DNA of 64,000 bases. It comes from Gammaproteobacteria bacterium. GTDB taxonomy: Bacteria; Pseudomonadota; Gammaproteobacteria; Francisellales; CACEW01. Within the stretch, counting starts at the first letter, position 1, and every line of letters begins with the position of its first letter. A program made the translations under genes and the position numbers. Shown piece after piece: positions 53,831-62,330 of the stretch. The notes beneath the pieces were generated by a model, which saw nothing but the letters and a program-made list of their open reading frames with translations, was not told the origin of the DNA and ran no database searches. The DNA lies in the NCBI GenBank assembly GCA_029256015.1, contig JAQSYQ010000010.1, positions 1 through 64,000 of the forward strand, written 5' to 3'.

Positions 53831-53890
53831 TGACCACCAACTTAGCTTTTAAAAATTTGTTATAATAGAACTCTTTTAAGTTGGTGGTCA
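53831..53890 (+). promoter_or_regulatory. 14-bp inverted repeat that could mask a ribosome site
   Basis: TGACCACCAACTTA (53831-53844) and TAAGTTGGTGGTCA (53877-53890) are perfect complements around a 32-nt loop. The right arm contains the GGTGG ribosome site of the next gene (ATG at 53893), and the loop contains TATAAT (53861-53866). A read-through transcript from rpoS would fold and hide the site; one started in the loop would not. Confidence 0.65.
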
Positions 53891-53892
53891 GC

Positions 53893-54876
53893 ATGAACGA
53901 TTTTAAACCCTGGCGTTTATTAAAAAGCCCTCTATTACAAACGATTGTTGCCTCTAAATTACATTGGAGAAGGCCCCCTCCTTCGACAACCAAGCTGATT
54001 GCTTTGCAAGACCAAGACCAACTGGCTCTTGAAATCTCTACTCCAAAAAACTGGAACTCAAAGCAACCTACCGTCATGATGCTGCATGGACTGGGCGGCT
54101 ATCACAACTCTAGCTACTTAGTTCGCCTGTCTCATAAAATACTTAAACTTGGGAATACTCGGGTTATTCGCATGAACTTTAGAGGATGCGGCTCAGGCAA
54201 GGGACTAGCCAAAGGTTTTTACCATAGCGGCAGAAGTGAAGATGTATTTAATGTTTTAAGTCATCTTAAAAGTGAAACACCTGATTCAGCCTTTTATCTA
54301 CTTGGCTTTTCATTAGGCGGAAATGTGGCTTTAAAGTTGGCGGGAGAGCTTGCCGATAAGGCCAAGTTGCTTTTAAATAAAGTGATAGCAGTCTGCCCGC
54401 CCATGAACTTATTAGCTTGCGCTGAACTATTGGACAAGCCTGAAAATCATGTATTTAGACGCTATTTTCTTAATAAGCTGCTTAAATTTGTAAAAGAAAG
54501 ACACCAAAGCTTCCCTGAGCTTGGCACTTTACCTCCATTAGTCTATCAAAGCATTATGGAGTTTGATAACTGTTATACTGCGCCACTTAGCGGTTTTTTG
54601 GATGCGAAAGAATATTATCAGCGTTCAAGCTCAAAAGATTTGATAAAAAACATTGCTGTACCCTGCCATATTCTGATGAGTGAAGATGACCCTTTTATTC
54701 ACTGCCAGTTTAAAGCAGACCACTCCCTGCCCGAACATATTCAGTTATTGATTACCAAAGCAGGCGGCCATATGGGCTATCTAAGCTCACCTTTTTCTAA
54801 AACTGGCTTTAGGTGGATGGACAAAACTATTTTGGAATGGCTTGCGCTTGAGAAATCCCTCCCTGCCTCCCTTTAA
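53893..54876 (+). CDS. YheT-like alpha/beta hydrolase
   Basis: A 327-residue hydrolase of the YheT/EMB8 group. MLHGLGG gives the oxyanion region, LLGFSLGGNVALKLAGEL contains the nucleophile Ser in G-x-S-x-G form (GFSLGG), a DDPF segment supplies a likely Asp, and GGHMGYLS the catalytic His. Substrate is unknown for most of the family. The ATG at 53893 is chosen for GGTGG upstream. Its last codons (SLPASL) and stop are encoded within a dispersed palindromic repeat. Confidence 0.88.
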   Translation: MNDFKPWRLLKSPLLQTIVASKLHWRRPPPSTTKLIALQDQDQLALEISTPKNWNSKQPTVMMLHGLGGYHNSSYLVRLSHKILKLGNTRVIRMNFRGCGSGKGLAKGFYHSGRSEDVFNVLSHLKSETPDSAFYLLGFSLGGNVALKLAGELADKAKLLLNKVIAVCPPMNLLACAELLDKPENHVFRRYFLNKLLKFVKERHQSFPELGTLPPLVYQSIMEFDNCYTAPLSGFLDAKEYYQRSSSKDLIKNIAVPCHILMSEDDPFIHCQFKADHSLPEHIQLLITKAGGHMGYLSSPFSKTGFRWMDKTILEWLALEKSLPASL

Positions 54877-54976
54877 AAAGAGAGGAGTTTATAACGTGCT
54901 CCCTTTGGAAAAGCAAGCTGGGGTGGACTTCCTTATAAGCTCCCTCCTTTGAAAAAGGAGGGTAGGGGTGGATTTT
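54854..54976. repeat. Dispersed palindromic repeat, composite of two copies
   Basis: A first half (54854-54888, TCCCTCCCTGCCTCCCTTT and a matching AAAAAGAGAGGAG) is separated by 50 nt from a full copy (54940-54976: CTCCCTCCTTTGAAAAAGG, then AGGGTAGGGGTGGATTTT). The full copy matches 58589-58625 at 35 of 37 positions. The element overlaps the end of the YheT-like gene and abuts the minus-strand gene at 54975. Confidence 0.8.
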
Positions 54977-55262
54977 ATAATGAATTAAGCTTAGACAACT
55001 GCGCAAACTCATCTGGACTGACGTATTCAAATAGGCCTGATAGCCATCTTTTGGTCAGCATATCGCTTTGTTCAGTGTCATGCAAAAAGTAATAATTAAA
55101 ACCTTCGCTATAGGGATAACCTCTGGTAGTAGCTAAGTTAAGCACCCTTTGCACAATCCTTTGGGATTGCCGTCTACTTTTATTGCTTTTACTGAAAGCT
55201 GCCAGAATAATGCTTTTTGCTTCTTCCATTGGGCTCTGCTCTACTTTTAATTCACCTAACAT
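54975..55262 (-). CDS. Small hypothetical protein
   Basis: A 95-residue soluble protein, not recognised: a basic middle (KSNKSRRQSQRIVQRVLNLA) then an aromatic segment (GYPYSEGFNYYFLH) and an acidic C-terminus. No strong ribosome site (GGAAGCG before the ATG). It lies in a gap of about 500 bp between the YheT-like gene and htpG, ending at the dispersed repeat. It reads like a real coding sequence but evidence is limited. Confidence 0.5.
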   Translation of the reverse strand: MLGELKVEQSPMEEAKSIILAAFSKSNKSRRQSQRIVQRVLNLATTRGYPYSEGFNYYFLHDTEQSDMLTKRWLSGLFEYVSPDEFAQLSKLNSL

Positions 55263-55371
55263 TTCGCTTCCCGCGCTCAGTTTTATGACATAATGATAGA
55301 AGAAATTCTATCGATAGCAATACAATTTTTGCAGTTTAAATTAATAAATTCCTTGTTTTTTATAGTAATTT

Positions 55372-57210
55372 TTATATTAAATATCGGTTAACTCTCTTGA
55401 CAAAGCTTGCCGGGTCTTCTAACTGCCCACCTTCTGCCAATAAAGCCTGCTCAAACAAGATCATTGTCCAGTCTGCAAATTTAGTTTCGTCTTGCTCATT
55501 TTGTAAGTGCTTAAGTAAATCATGCTTAGGGTTTAGTTCTAAAATGGGAGCTGAAATAGGAACGGCCTGACCTGCAGCAGCCATCATGCGCTGTAAATGC
55601 ATGCTCATAGCAAAATTGTCTGACACTATACAAGCAGGGGAATCCGTTAATCGACTAGACAGCTTAATTTCTTTTACTTTTTCGCCTAAAACTTTTTTCA
55701 TATGCTCAAGCACTGTTTGAAAGTCTTTTTTCTGTGCTTCAACTTCTTGATCGTTAGCCTTATCCTCTTCACTTAAAGCCAAATCAGCCTTGGTGACGGA
55801 TTGAAAGAACTTGCCTTCAAATTCTTGAAGGTGCGACATGACCCATTCATCCACACGGTCACTCAACAATAATACTTCAATGCCCTTTTTACGGAAAATC
55901 TCAAGGTGCGGGCTATTTTTAGCGGCGGCGAAACTATCAGCAATAATATAGTATATCGATTTCTGATCTTGCTGCATTCTGCTTACATAGTCGGCCAAGG
56001 ACACGGTTTGCAGTGATGTATCCTGATGGGTAGAGGCAAACCTTAATAATTTGGCAATGTCAGCTTTATTATTGGAGTCTTCTACCACGCCTTCTTTCAG
56101 GACCTGGCCAAAATTGCTCCAGACTGTGGCATACTGCTTTGAGTCATCCTGCGAGATTTTCTCCAAAAGCCCCAAAATCTTTTTGGTGGTGGCTGCTCGA
56201 ATTTTCTCTAAAGTGGCATTGCTTTGCAAAATCTCTCTTGAAACATTTAAGGGCAAATCATTGGAATCCAAAACCCCTTTGACAAACCTGAGATAGGCCG
56301 GCAGCACTTCAGCATTATCCATAATAAAGACTCGCTGAATATAAAGCTTAATTCCCGTTTTTCGCTCTCTTTCCCATAAATCCATACCCGGATGCTGAGG
56401 AATATAGAACAAAGCAGTATACTCAAGCTTGCCTTCTACTTTGTAGTGAATCCAAGTTAATGGGTCCTGAAAATCATGCGAAATATGTTTGTAAAACTCT
56501 TGGTACTCCGCCTCTGAAATTTCACTTTTAGGTCTTGCCCATAAAGCCGTTGCAGTGTTGGCTTTTTCATTGTCTATCATAATGGGGAAGGAAACATGAT
56601 CTGAATATTGGCGAACCAAGCCCTTTATTGTCCAGGGGTCTAAAAAGCTCTCTTCTTCTTTTTTCAAATGCAAAATGACTTCAGTGCCACTCTCCGCTTT
56701 ATGAATTCCCTCAATCGTGTACTCCCCATCGCCGGTGGATTCCCAGCATATGGCTTGATCTTCAGGCAAATTAGCTCGGCGAGTACGCACCGTCACTTTA
56801 TCAGCTACCATAAAGGCTGAATAAAAGCCTACTCCAAACTGACCAATTAGCTTACTGTCTTTAGCCTGGGTCTCACTTAAAGCTTGCAAGAACTCTTTAG
56901 TTCCTGACTTTGCAATGGTGCCTAGATGCTCAACAGCTTCTTCACGGCTCATACCAATGCCGTTATCACGAATAGTGAGCGTTCTAGCCTCTTTATTGAT
57001 ATCAATATGAATAACCAGTTCCTCTCTCGGAGATAGGCTGGAATCAGACAGTGCTGCAAACCGTAATTTATCTTCGGCATCCGAAGCATTGGAAATCAGC
57101 TCGCGCAAAAATATTTCTTTTTTACTGTACAGAGAATGAATCATTAAATGCAGAAGCTGTTTAACTTCAGTTTGAAATCCATAAGTTTTTTTAGCCGTAT
57201 CGACTGACAT
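55372..57210 (-). CDS. htpG: Chaperone HtpG (Hsp90)
   Basis: A 612-residue Hsp90. The N-terminal GHKL ATPase has ELISNASDAEDKLRF (catalytic Glu), DNGIGM, GTIAKSGT and IGQFGVGFYSAFMVAD. The middle domain includes YIQRVFIMD and LPLNVSREILQ, and the C-terminal dimerisation domain ends near residue 612. GAGGAG precedes the ATG. Complete. Confidence 0.97.
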   Translation of the reverse strand: MSVDTAKKTYGFQTEVKQLLHLMIHSLYSKKEIFLRELISNASDAEDKLRFAALSDSSLSPREELVIHIDINKEARTLTIRDNGIGMSREEAVEHLGTIAKSGTKEFLQALSETQAKDSKLIGQFGVGFYSAFMVADKVTVRTRRANLPEDQAICWESTGDGEYTIEGIHKAESGTEVILHLKKEEESFLDPWTIKGLVRQYSDHVSFPIMIDNEKANTATALWARPKSEISEAEYQEFYKHISHDFQDPLTWIHYKVEGKLEYTALFYIPQHPGMDLWERERKTGIKLYIQRVFIMDNAEVLPAYLRFVKGVLDSNDLPLNVSREILQSNATLEKIRAATTKKILGLLEKISQDDSKQYATVWSNFGQVLKEGVVEDSNNKADIAKLLRFASTHQDTSLQTVSLADYVSRMQQDQKSIYYIIADSFAAAKNSPHLEIFRKKGIEVLLLSDRVDEWVMSHLQEFEGKFFQSVTKADLALSEEDKANDQEVEAQKKDFQTVLEHMKKVLGEKVKEIKLSSRLTDSPACIVSDNFAMSMHLQRMMAAAGQAVPISAPILELNPKHDLLKHLQNEQDETKFADWTMILFEQALLAEGGQLEDPASFVKRVNRYLI

Positions 57211-57261
57211 GAATCACTCCTCAATAAAATTTGCCATATGCTGCACATATGAGGTCAATTT

Positions 57262-57885
57262 TTATTTTTTCAAGACCAGATTCAATCCATGCCTTATCGG
57301 CAAAATCAGGTTTTCTACCCTATTGTCCTCAAGAATATGTTGATTGAGCTTTTGCATAGCTACAGCCCTTTTATCTGCGGGCGCAACTTCCAGCACTTCT
57401 CCCCGCCACAAGACATCATCAATAACAATAATGCCTCCTGATTTTAACCTGGACAAAGCAAGCTCATAATATTCGATCACTTTTGATTTATCTGCATCAA
57501 TAAAAATCAGATCAAATGTCTCTGATAATTGAGGCAAGACTTCCAAAGCCTCTCCTAAAATTGGCCTGATTTTCTGGGCATGCAAGCTTTGCGCAAAATA
57601 ACTTTTAGCTGCCTCAAGAGTGGGCTGACTGGATTCAATACTAATGACAAGGCCGTTTTCTGGTAAAGCCTCAGCCATGCTAACGGCGGAATATCCCGTA
57701 AAAGTGCCAATATCCAACACCCTGTATGCGGCCGTCATTTTAATCAGCATTTTTAAAAACTGACTCACCAGCGGACCCGATAGCATTTGGCTGCCGGGTT
57801 TATTTTGAACATCTTTGGCAATTTCAGACAACAAAGCAGACTCAGGCTTGGTATAGGCAATGGCATAGTCTTCTAAATTTTTCAT
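57262..57885 (-). CDS. SAM-dependent O-methyltransferase (catechol/caffeoyl-CoA type)
   Basis: A 207-residue class I O-methyltransferase. SAM motif VLDIGTFTGYSAVSMAEALPENG, metal/substrate motif DLIFIDADKSKVIEYYE, and GGIIVIDDVLWRGEV match the cation-dependent family. Substrate unknown. The ATG at 57885 forms an ATGA overlap with the pdxB stop; an alternative ATG four codons upstream has no better ribosome site. Confidence 0.9.
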   Translation of the reverse strand: MKNLEDYAIAYTKPESALLSEIAKDVQNKPGSQMLSGPLVSQFLKMLIKMTAAYRVLDIGTFTGYSAVSMAEALPENGLVISIESSQPTLEAAKSYFAQSLHAQKIRPILGEALEVLPQLSETFDLIFIDADKSKVIEYYELALSRLKSGGIIVIDDVLWRGEVLEVAPADKRAVAMQKLNQHILEDNRVENLILPIRHGLNLVLKK

Positions 57886-58952
57886 GCAGCATTCCATATT
57901 CTGGTGACTATTTCAGGAATATTATCGACAAAATCAAGCTCATACCTTTGAGGATAGGTTTTGCGTAGCTCTGAAAAGACGGCGGGCAATGCATTTTTAT
58001 TAGACATAGAGGCTTTCATTCTTTCGCTTTCTTTTCTAGGGTCCATCAACTCAAGAACAAGTTCTTGCCAAGTCTCAACAGTGGAATTCCCCAAAGATTT
58101 TCTAGTCTGAGGCATGCTTTTACTGGGCCAATTAAATAGCTTGGCTGCAGCCTGGTAAACATACTCAGTCCCTCGCTGTTTACCCTGAACACTATGACCT
58201 GCAATATGCGGGGTCGCAATATAAGATTTTTCCATGAGCTCTATATTAATATTAGGCTCGTTCTCCCATACATCTAAGCAAAGAATCAGGTCTTTGCCAT
58301 ATTGGAGTAAGTCGGCAGTATTAATGACCGCCCCTCTTGCTGTATTAATCAGCACACAGTGCTTTTTTTGCCTTTCAATCAAGTTTTTATCAATCAGATG
58401 AAAGCTTGGATAAGGTCCCCTACGGGTTAGCGGAGTATGTACGGTAATTAAATCTAAGTCTTTGAAGTGGTCTAAAGAAGAATCCAGCAAAAAAGGATCG
58501 TATAAATAAAGCTCGTAGCCGAGTTTTTGAAAAACGCTTTTTAGCCGACTACCAATTCTCCCAAGACCAATGATCCCCACTTTCAAAACTCCCTCCTTTG
58601 AAAAAGGAGGGTGGGGGAGGATTTTATCATCCATCAAAGCTGCCACAACGGACAAAATATAGTCCACCACAGCCTGAGTATTGCAGCCTTCAGCAGCATA
58701 AAAAGGGATGCTTTGTTGCTTTAAATATTCAGTATCAAGGTGATCAGTTCCCGTCACACAACTGCCAATGAATTTTAACTGGCTGCCCAGCAATAAATCT
58801 GGACCCACTTTAAATTGAGAGCGGGTCAATAAAATATCTACGCCCTTTAAACTTTTAGGGTTAATTTCCTGAAAAGGCAAAGCGATAACATCCGCCTGGT
58901 CTGCAAAAAAATAATCTAACAAGGGAATGGTATTATCAGCTAGAATTCTCAC
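57882..58952 (-). CDS. pdxB: Erythronate-4-phosphate dehydrogenase
   Basis: Second step of DXP-dependent pyridoxal phosphate synthesis. The 356-residue D-2-hydroxyacid dehydrogenase has the GTDHLD segment, NAD loop GIIGLGRIG, catalytic Arg in NTARGAVINT, Glu in DVWENEPNINIELM, His in TPHIAGHS, and a PdxB-specific C-terminal dimerisation domain. Between the first domain and the NAD loop, about residues 110-121, the sequence ILPHPPFSKEGVLK is encoded by a dispersed palindromic repeat inserted in frame. This lengthens the linker by a few residues but keeps all motifs. Coupled to the downstream methyltransferase by ATGA. Confidence 0.92.
   Translation of the reverse strand: MRILADNTIPLLDYFFADQADVIALPFQEINPKSLKGVDILLTRSQFKVGPDLLLGSQLKFIGSCVTGTDHLDTEYLKQQSIPFYAAEGCNTQAVVDYILSVVAALMDDKILPHPPFSKEGVLKVGIIGLGRIGSRLKSVFQKLGYELYLYDPFLLDSSLDHFKDLDLITVHTPLTRRGPYPSFHLIDKNLIERQKKHCVLINTARGAVINTADLLQYGKDLILCLDVWENEPNINIELMEKSYIATPHIAGHSVQGKQRGTEYVYQAAAKLFNWPSKSMPQTRKSLGNSTVETWQELVLELMDPRKESERMKASMSNKNALPAVFSELRKTYPQRYELDFVDNIPEIVTRIWNAA
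58589..58625. repeat. Dispersed palindromic repeat inside pdxB
   Basis: CTCCCTCCTTTGAAAAAGG, then AGGGTGGGGGAGGATTTT; 35 of 37 bases match 54940-54976. It is read through in frame on the minus strand as HPPFSKEG. Confidence 0.85.
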
Positions 58953-58957
58953 TGCAT

Positions 58958-59554
58958 TTAAACCAATTGGCGGCTGGCAATCGCATGAGACAAGGTATGG
59001 CTATCAACATATTCAAGCTCTCCACCAAAGGGAACGCCATAAGCAATCTGAGAAACCGATTTGCGATGAGCCTTAATCATATCCATTAAATAATGAGTGG
59101 TAGCCTGGCCTTCAACAGTCGGGCTAATGGCCAAAATCACTTCCTGGATTTCCCCCGAAGCCAAATACTGGTCAAGCTGATCGAGCTTGAGCTCATTTGG
59201 TCCAATACCGTCAAGTGGTGAGAGGTGGCCCATTAAAACAAAATAAATCCCTGAAAAACCGCCTGATTGTTCAATGGCAAGAATATCCATTGGCGTTTCA
59301 ACTATGCACAACAGGGACTGATTGCGCTTAGGATTGCTGCAAATTTTGCATAAAGGCGATTCACATAAGGTGCGGCATTTTTGACAGCGAGTCACTCTAC
59401 TACTTGCCTCTAAAATCGTTTTGGCCAGATAGACTCCCGCTTCTCGGTCTTTCTCCAATAGCTGCATGGCCATGCGCTGGGCGGATTTTGGACCGACTCC
59501 AGGCAGGCAACGCAAAGCTTCGATTAATTGACTAATTAGCGGGCTAAAACTCAT
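58958..59554 (-). CDS. recR: Recombination mediator RecR
   Basis: Recombination-repair protein that with RecFO loads RecA. The 198 residues have the N-terminal HhH ([13 protein letters not shown]), the Cys4 zinc finger (CQKCRTLC, then CKIC), and a Toprim domain ([16 protein letters not shown], then [16 protein letters not shown]). Starts at the TAATG junction with ybaB. Confidence 0.96.
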   Translation of the reverse strand: MSFSPLISQLIEALRCLPGVGPKSAQRMAMQLLEKDREAGVYLAKTILEASSRVTRCQKCRTLCESPLCKICSNPKRNQSLLCIVETPMDILAIEQSGGFSGIYFVLMGHLSPLDGIGPNELKLDQLDQYLASGEIQEVILAISPTVEGQATTHYLMDMIKAHRKSVSQIAYGVPFGGELEYVDSHTLSHAIASRQLV

Positions 59555-59874
59555 TACTGTAATTCACCGTTATTGAAACCAGGAGGAAGCTCCATGCCAG
59601 AAGCTAGGCCTGACATTTTGCCTTGGGTTTCACTTTCAACTTTAGCAGCGGCATCGTTCACTGCTCCTGCGATAAGCTCTTCCAACATGGTCTTATTGTT
59701 TAACAAAGAAGGGTCGACCACTACTTTTTTAACCTGATAACGCCCTGTCATAATCACTCTAACCAAACCAGCTCCGGCTTCGCCGACTACTTGCATATTC
59801 ATCAGGTCTTCCTGAATTTTCTGCATTTTTTCTTGCAGCTCTTTGGCTTGTTTCATAATATTGGCTAAATCCAT
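59554..59874 (-). CDS. ybaB: YbaB/EbfC nucleoid-associated protein
   Basis: A 106-residue DNA-binding nucleoid protein: [18 protein letters not shown] helix, [23 protein letters not shown] beta-sheet, and the GMELPPGF C-terminal motif. The ATG at 59874 has AAGGAGC 6 nt upstream; the open frame's longer start inside dnaX is less likely. dnaX-ybaB-recR is the conserved order. Confidence 0.95.
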   Translation of the reverse strand: MDLANIMKQAKELQEKMQKIQEDLMNMQVVGEAGAGLVRVIMTGRYQVKKVVVDPSLLNNKTMLEELIAGAVNDAAAKVESETQGKMSGLASGMELPPGFNNGELQ

Positions 59875-59887
59875 TCTAAGCTCCTTT

Positions 59888-61519
59888 TTATTCAATAGGT
59901 TTAATTGATCCCGGTTCAATTATCGCATCAAATTCTGCTTGAAGAAACTGCACGTAAGGATCATTTTTAATATTTTGCTCGATTTGTTGCTGTTTTTGAT
60001 CAACCTGCTTTTTAACGGTTTCAGCCGGTGTTTCTGTAAGTTGGCCCTCAACTTGAATGCTGAGCTTAACTTTCTTAGCAAAAACCTGCTCAATGGCATC
60101 AGCCAACTTCATTTTAAGCTTATCATTCAAAATAGAAGCATGCTTAGCATGAATGCCTAATGTTAAATGGCTGTTTTCATATGAAATCAAAGCACAGTTA
60201 TAGGCCAATTGCTTTAACATGCCCGTCAAATGCAGCTCAGCCAGAATTTCATGCCAGGTCATACTGGAAAGTTCATTGTTTTGCGCGGAGGCTGCTCTCA
60301 CTGCTTGAATCGGCACTTCAGCTGCTTGAGCGGGAACAACCTGCACTGGGCTAGCTGGGGTAGTTTTACTTGGTTCTGCTTTTACTGCCGTCTTGGTATA
60401 GGGAGTCGCCTGAGTTCTTTGAGGCGCTTTTGATAAATCCAATGGCCTAAATGCTAGCATTCTCAAGATGGCCATCTCAAAACCTGTTCTTGGATCTGGA
60501 GCAAGATTCAAATCTCTTTTTCCGATCAAGCTGATTTGATAGAGAACCTGCACCAAATCGGCTGGCATTATTTTAGCAAGCTCAGCCACCTGTTCCTTAG
60601 GAAACTCAAGAGCCTCTGCCTGAGGCATTACCTGATAAAGTGCAACTTGATATAACAATCGGCCCAGTGCATTGAGCACTTCCGAATAATCAGAAGCCGT
60701 TTCAGCTAAATGCTTAACCGCAGTCCAAAGAGCTTCTTTATTTTGGGTCGCCAAAGATTCTATTAATGCAATAATTTCCTGCTGGCCAACACTTCCCAAC
60801 ATTTGCAAAGTCGCAGCATTGCTGACCGAACCTTCTCCATAGGAAATTGCTTGATCTAATAAGCTTAATGCATCACGCAAGCTTCCATTAGCGGCCCTTG
60901 CAATGGCACTTAAAGCAGCAGGCTCATAAGTAATTTTTTCTTGATCTAAAATATACTTTAGATGGGCTGCAATATCTCGCGCATCAATGTTTTTTAAGTG
61001 AAATTGTAAGCAACGCGACAATACCGTAACAGGAAGCTTTTGTGGATCTGTCGTGGCCAGTAAAAACTTCACATGTTCTGGCGGTTCTTCCAGGGTTTTT
61101 AACAGCGCATTAAAGCTGTGGGTTGAGAGCATATGCACTTCATCGATAAGGTAGACCTTATATCGGCCACGAGTCGGCGCATATTGAACATTATCCAAAA
61201 GGTCTCTGGTATCCTCTACCTTGGTTCGTGAAGCCGCATCGATTTCAATTAAATCAGGATATCTGCCCTGAGATATTTCGATACAGGTTTGACATTGGCC
61301 GCAAGGCTTTGAGCTAATGCCTTGCTCACAGTTTAAGCATTTAGCCACAATCCGCGCTAATGTAGTCTTACCCACCCCTCTTGTGCCGGTAAATAAATAG
61401 GCATGATGGAGTCTTTGCTGGTCCAAAGCATGAACCAAGCCTTTTAAAACCTGAGTCTGGCCCACCATCTCAGCAAAGCTACTTGGGCGCCATTTCCTCG
61501 CTAATACCTGATAACTCAT
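59888..61519 (-). CDS. dnaX: DNA polymerase III subunits tau/gamma
   Basis: Clamp-loader ATPase, 543 residues. Walker A GTRGVGKTTLA, zinc-binding Cys in CLNCEQGISSKPCGQCQTC, Walker B LIDEVHML, sensor residues in LLATTDPQKLPVTVLSRC, domain III, a Pro/Ala/Thr linker (about 365-410), and a C-terminal alpha-binding region. I could not see the A-AAA-AAG slip site with stem-loop that produces gamma in E. coli, so only tau may be made. Confidence 0.96.
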   Translation of the reverse strand: MSYQVLARKWRPSSFAEMVGQTQVLKGLVHALDQQRLHHAYLFTGTRGVGKTTLARIVAKCLNCEQGISSKPCGQCQTCIEISQGRYPDLIEIDAASRTKVEDTRDLLDNVQYAPTRGRYKVYLIDEVHMLSTHSFNALLKTLEEPPEHVKFLLATTDPQKLPVTVLSRCLQFHLKNIDARDIAAHLKYILDQEKITYEPAALSAIARAANGSLRDALSLLDQAISYGEGSVSNAATLQMLGSVGQQEIIALIESLATQNKEALWTAVKHLAETASDYSEVLNALGRLLYQVALYQVMPQAEALEFPKEQVAELAKIMPADLVQVLYQISLIGKRDLNLAPDPRTGFEMAILRMLAFRPLDLSKAPQRTQATPYTKTAVKAEPSKTTPASPVQVVPAQAAEVPIQAVRAASAQNNELSSMTWHEILAELHLTGMLKQLAYNCALISYENSHLTLGIHAKHASILNDKLKMKLADAIEQVFAKKVKLSIQVEGQLTETPAETVKKQVDQKQQQIEQNIKNDPYVQFLQAEFDAIIEPGSIKPIE

Positions 61520-61641
61520 AGATAAACCTTTTTAAAAAACCTAAAAAGCATGATAGCAGATATAGGATTAATTCTAAACTAAAGGTCTTATCAAGATTTT
61601 ATTGTAATTTAACCCAGGATGTTGTAACTTATGCGCCTCCT

Positions 61642-61725
61642 GAAGAGCGCCGAGCAGTTGAAGCAATTCGACTGATGCTTACAGGAAATTTTATACGGAG
61701 AGCGCCGAGCGGTTGAACCGTTCGG
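61642..61725 (+). other. Two degenerate 5' fragments resembling tRNA-Ser
   Basis: GAAGAGCGCCGAGCAGTTGAA (61642-61662, one base over a short run) and GGAGAGCGCCGAGCGGTTGA (61697-61716) resemble the acceptor and D-arm start of the tRNA-Ser at 61746. They stand at offsets of 55 and 49 nt. Neither has an anticodon or T-arm. The second forms a 9-bp hairpin (CCGAGCGGT-TGA-ACCGTTCGG, 61705-61725). Confidence 0.5.
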
Positions 61726-61745
61726 ACTGTGATCCAAAAAGTTAT

Positions 61746-61837
61746 GGAGAGATGTCCGAGCGGTTGAAGGAGCACGCCTGGAAAGCGTGTATACGGGTCA
61801 AACCGTATCGAGGGTTCGAATCCCTCTCTCTCCGCCA
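61746..61837 (+). tRNA. tRNA-Ser (anticodon GGA)
   Basis: A 92-nt class II tRNA with encoded CCA. Acceptor stem GGAGAGA/TCTCTCC, D-arm CCGAGCGGTTGAAGG, anticodon loop CTGGAAA with GGA, a long variable arm (ATACGGGTCAAACCGTAT) and T-arm AGGGTTCGAATCCCT. Followed after 9 nt by a terminator. Confidence 0.97.
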
Positions 61838-61846
61838 GATTAAATA

Positions 61847-61873
61847 AAAAAGGGGCTTAATTGCCCCTTTTTT
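61847..61873 (+). terminator. Rho-independent terminator after tRNA-Ser
   Basis: AGGGGC-TTAATT-GCCCCT followed by six T, preceded by an A-run. Confidence 0.88.
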
Positions 61874-61910
61874 ATTTAACGTGGAGATGAGTCGGTGAGA
61901 ACCCTCGTTA

Positions 61911-62007
61911 GGGTTCGACAACTTTGCAGGAGCAAAAGTTGGGCGTCGGAGCAAAGCGACGACGAGCCGAAGGTCGAGGTACAGGATGTACCGAGCCTCT
62001 CCCTCTC
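61911..62007. repeat. Structured repeat R1
   Basis: A 97-nt unit with three or four consecutive hairpins: CAACTTTGC/GCAAAAGTTG, CGTCG/CGACG, and GGTAC/GTACC within an outer CGAGG/CCTC-like pairing. It is paired with R2 about 100 bp downstream. The 100 bp between the two holds another palindrome (GCGCCTACGCGGGAATGACA) and no gene. Confidence 0.8.
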
Positions 62008-62107
62008 GACAAACTTCTAGATCCGCGCCTACGCGGGAATGACATTTCATTTTTGAGCGCATGGATAGCGCGAGTCATCCCTCTCGGCCTATCCCGAAAG
62101 GGATCAT

Positions 62108-62206
62108 GGGTTCGACAACTTTGCAGGAGCAAAAGTTGGTCGTCGGAGCATAGCGACGACGAGCCTGAAAGGCCGAGGCACAGAATGTGCCGAGCCTCTC
62201 CCTCTC
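62108..62206. repeat. Structured repeat R2
   Basis: A 99-nt second copy in direct orientation. Differences from R1 keep base pairing: GGTAC/GTACC in R1 becomes GGCAC/GTGCC here, and the GCCGAAGGTC segment becomes GCCTGAAAGGCC. Another change (CAAAGC to CATAGC) is in a loop. About 125 bp follow before the ankyrin gene end, with no gene visible. Confidence 0.8.
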
Positions 62207-62330
62207 TCAGCTTTATTTGTTAAAACATCGATTCGCACTCAGTTATTTACTGGGCAGTAAACGCCTTCCTGCTCACTTGTTTCGCTTTGTCTATGGGCAA
62301 AATAAATCTGATAGCTTTAACAAGCTTGTA

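Noticed and set aside
54827..55030. Minus-strand open frame containing PPFSKEG
   Set aside because: It is the translation of the dispersed palindromic repeats at 54854-54976 and overlaps the YheT-like gene and the gene at 54975.
59888..61519. Programmed frameshift in dnaX giving the gamma subunit
   Set aside because: I found no A-AAA-AAG heptamer followed by a hairpin in the expected part of the gene.
61520..61745. 4.5S SRP RNA (ffs) upstream of dnaX
   Set aside because: In some gammaproteobacteria ffs lies here, but the conserved GGTCCGGAAGGAAGCA-like loop is absent.
61742..62062. Minus-strand open frame of 106 codons ending RRERDSNPRYG...
   Set aside because: It is the antisense of tRNA-Ser and the structured repeat R1. 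Such frames next to tRNA-Ser are a known false-gene pattern.
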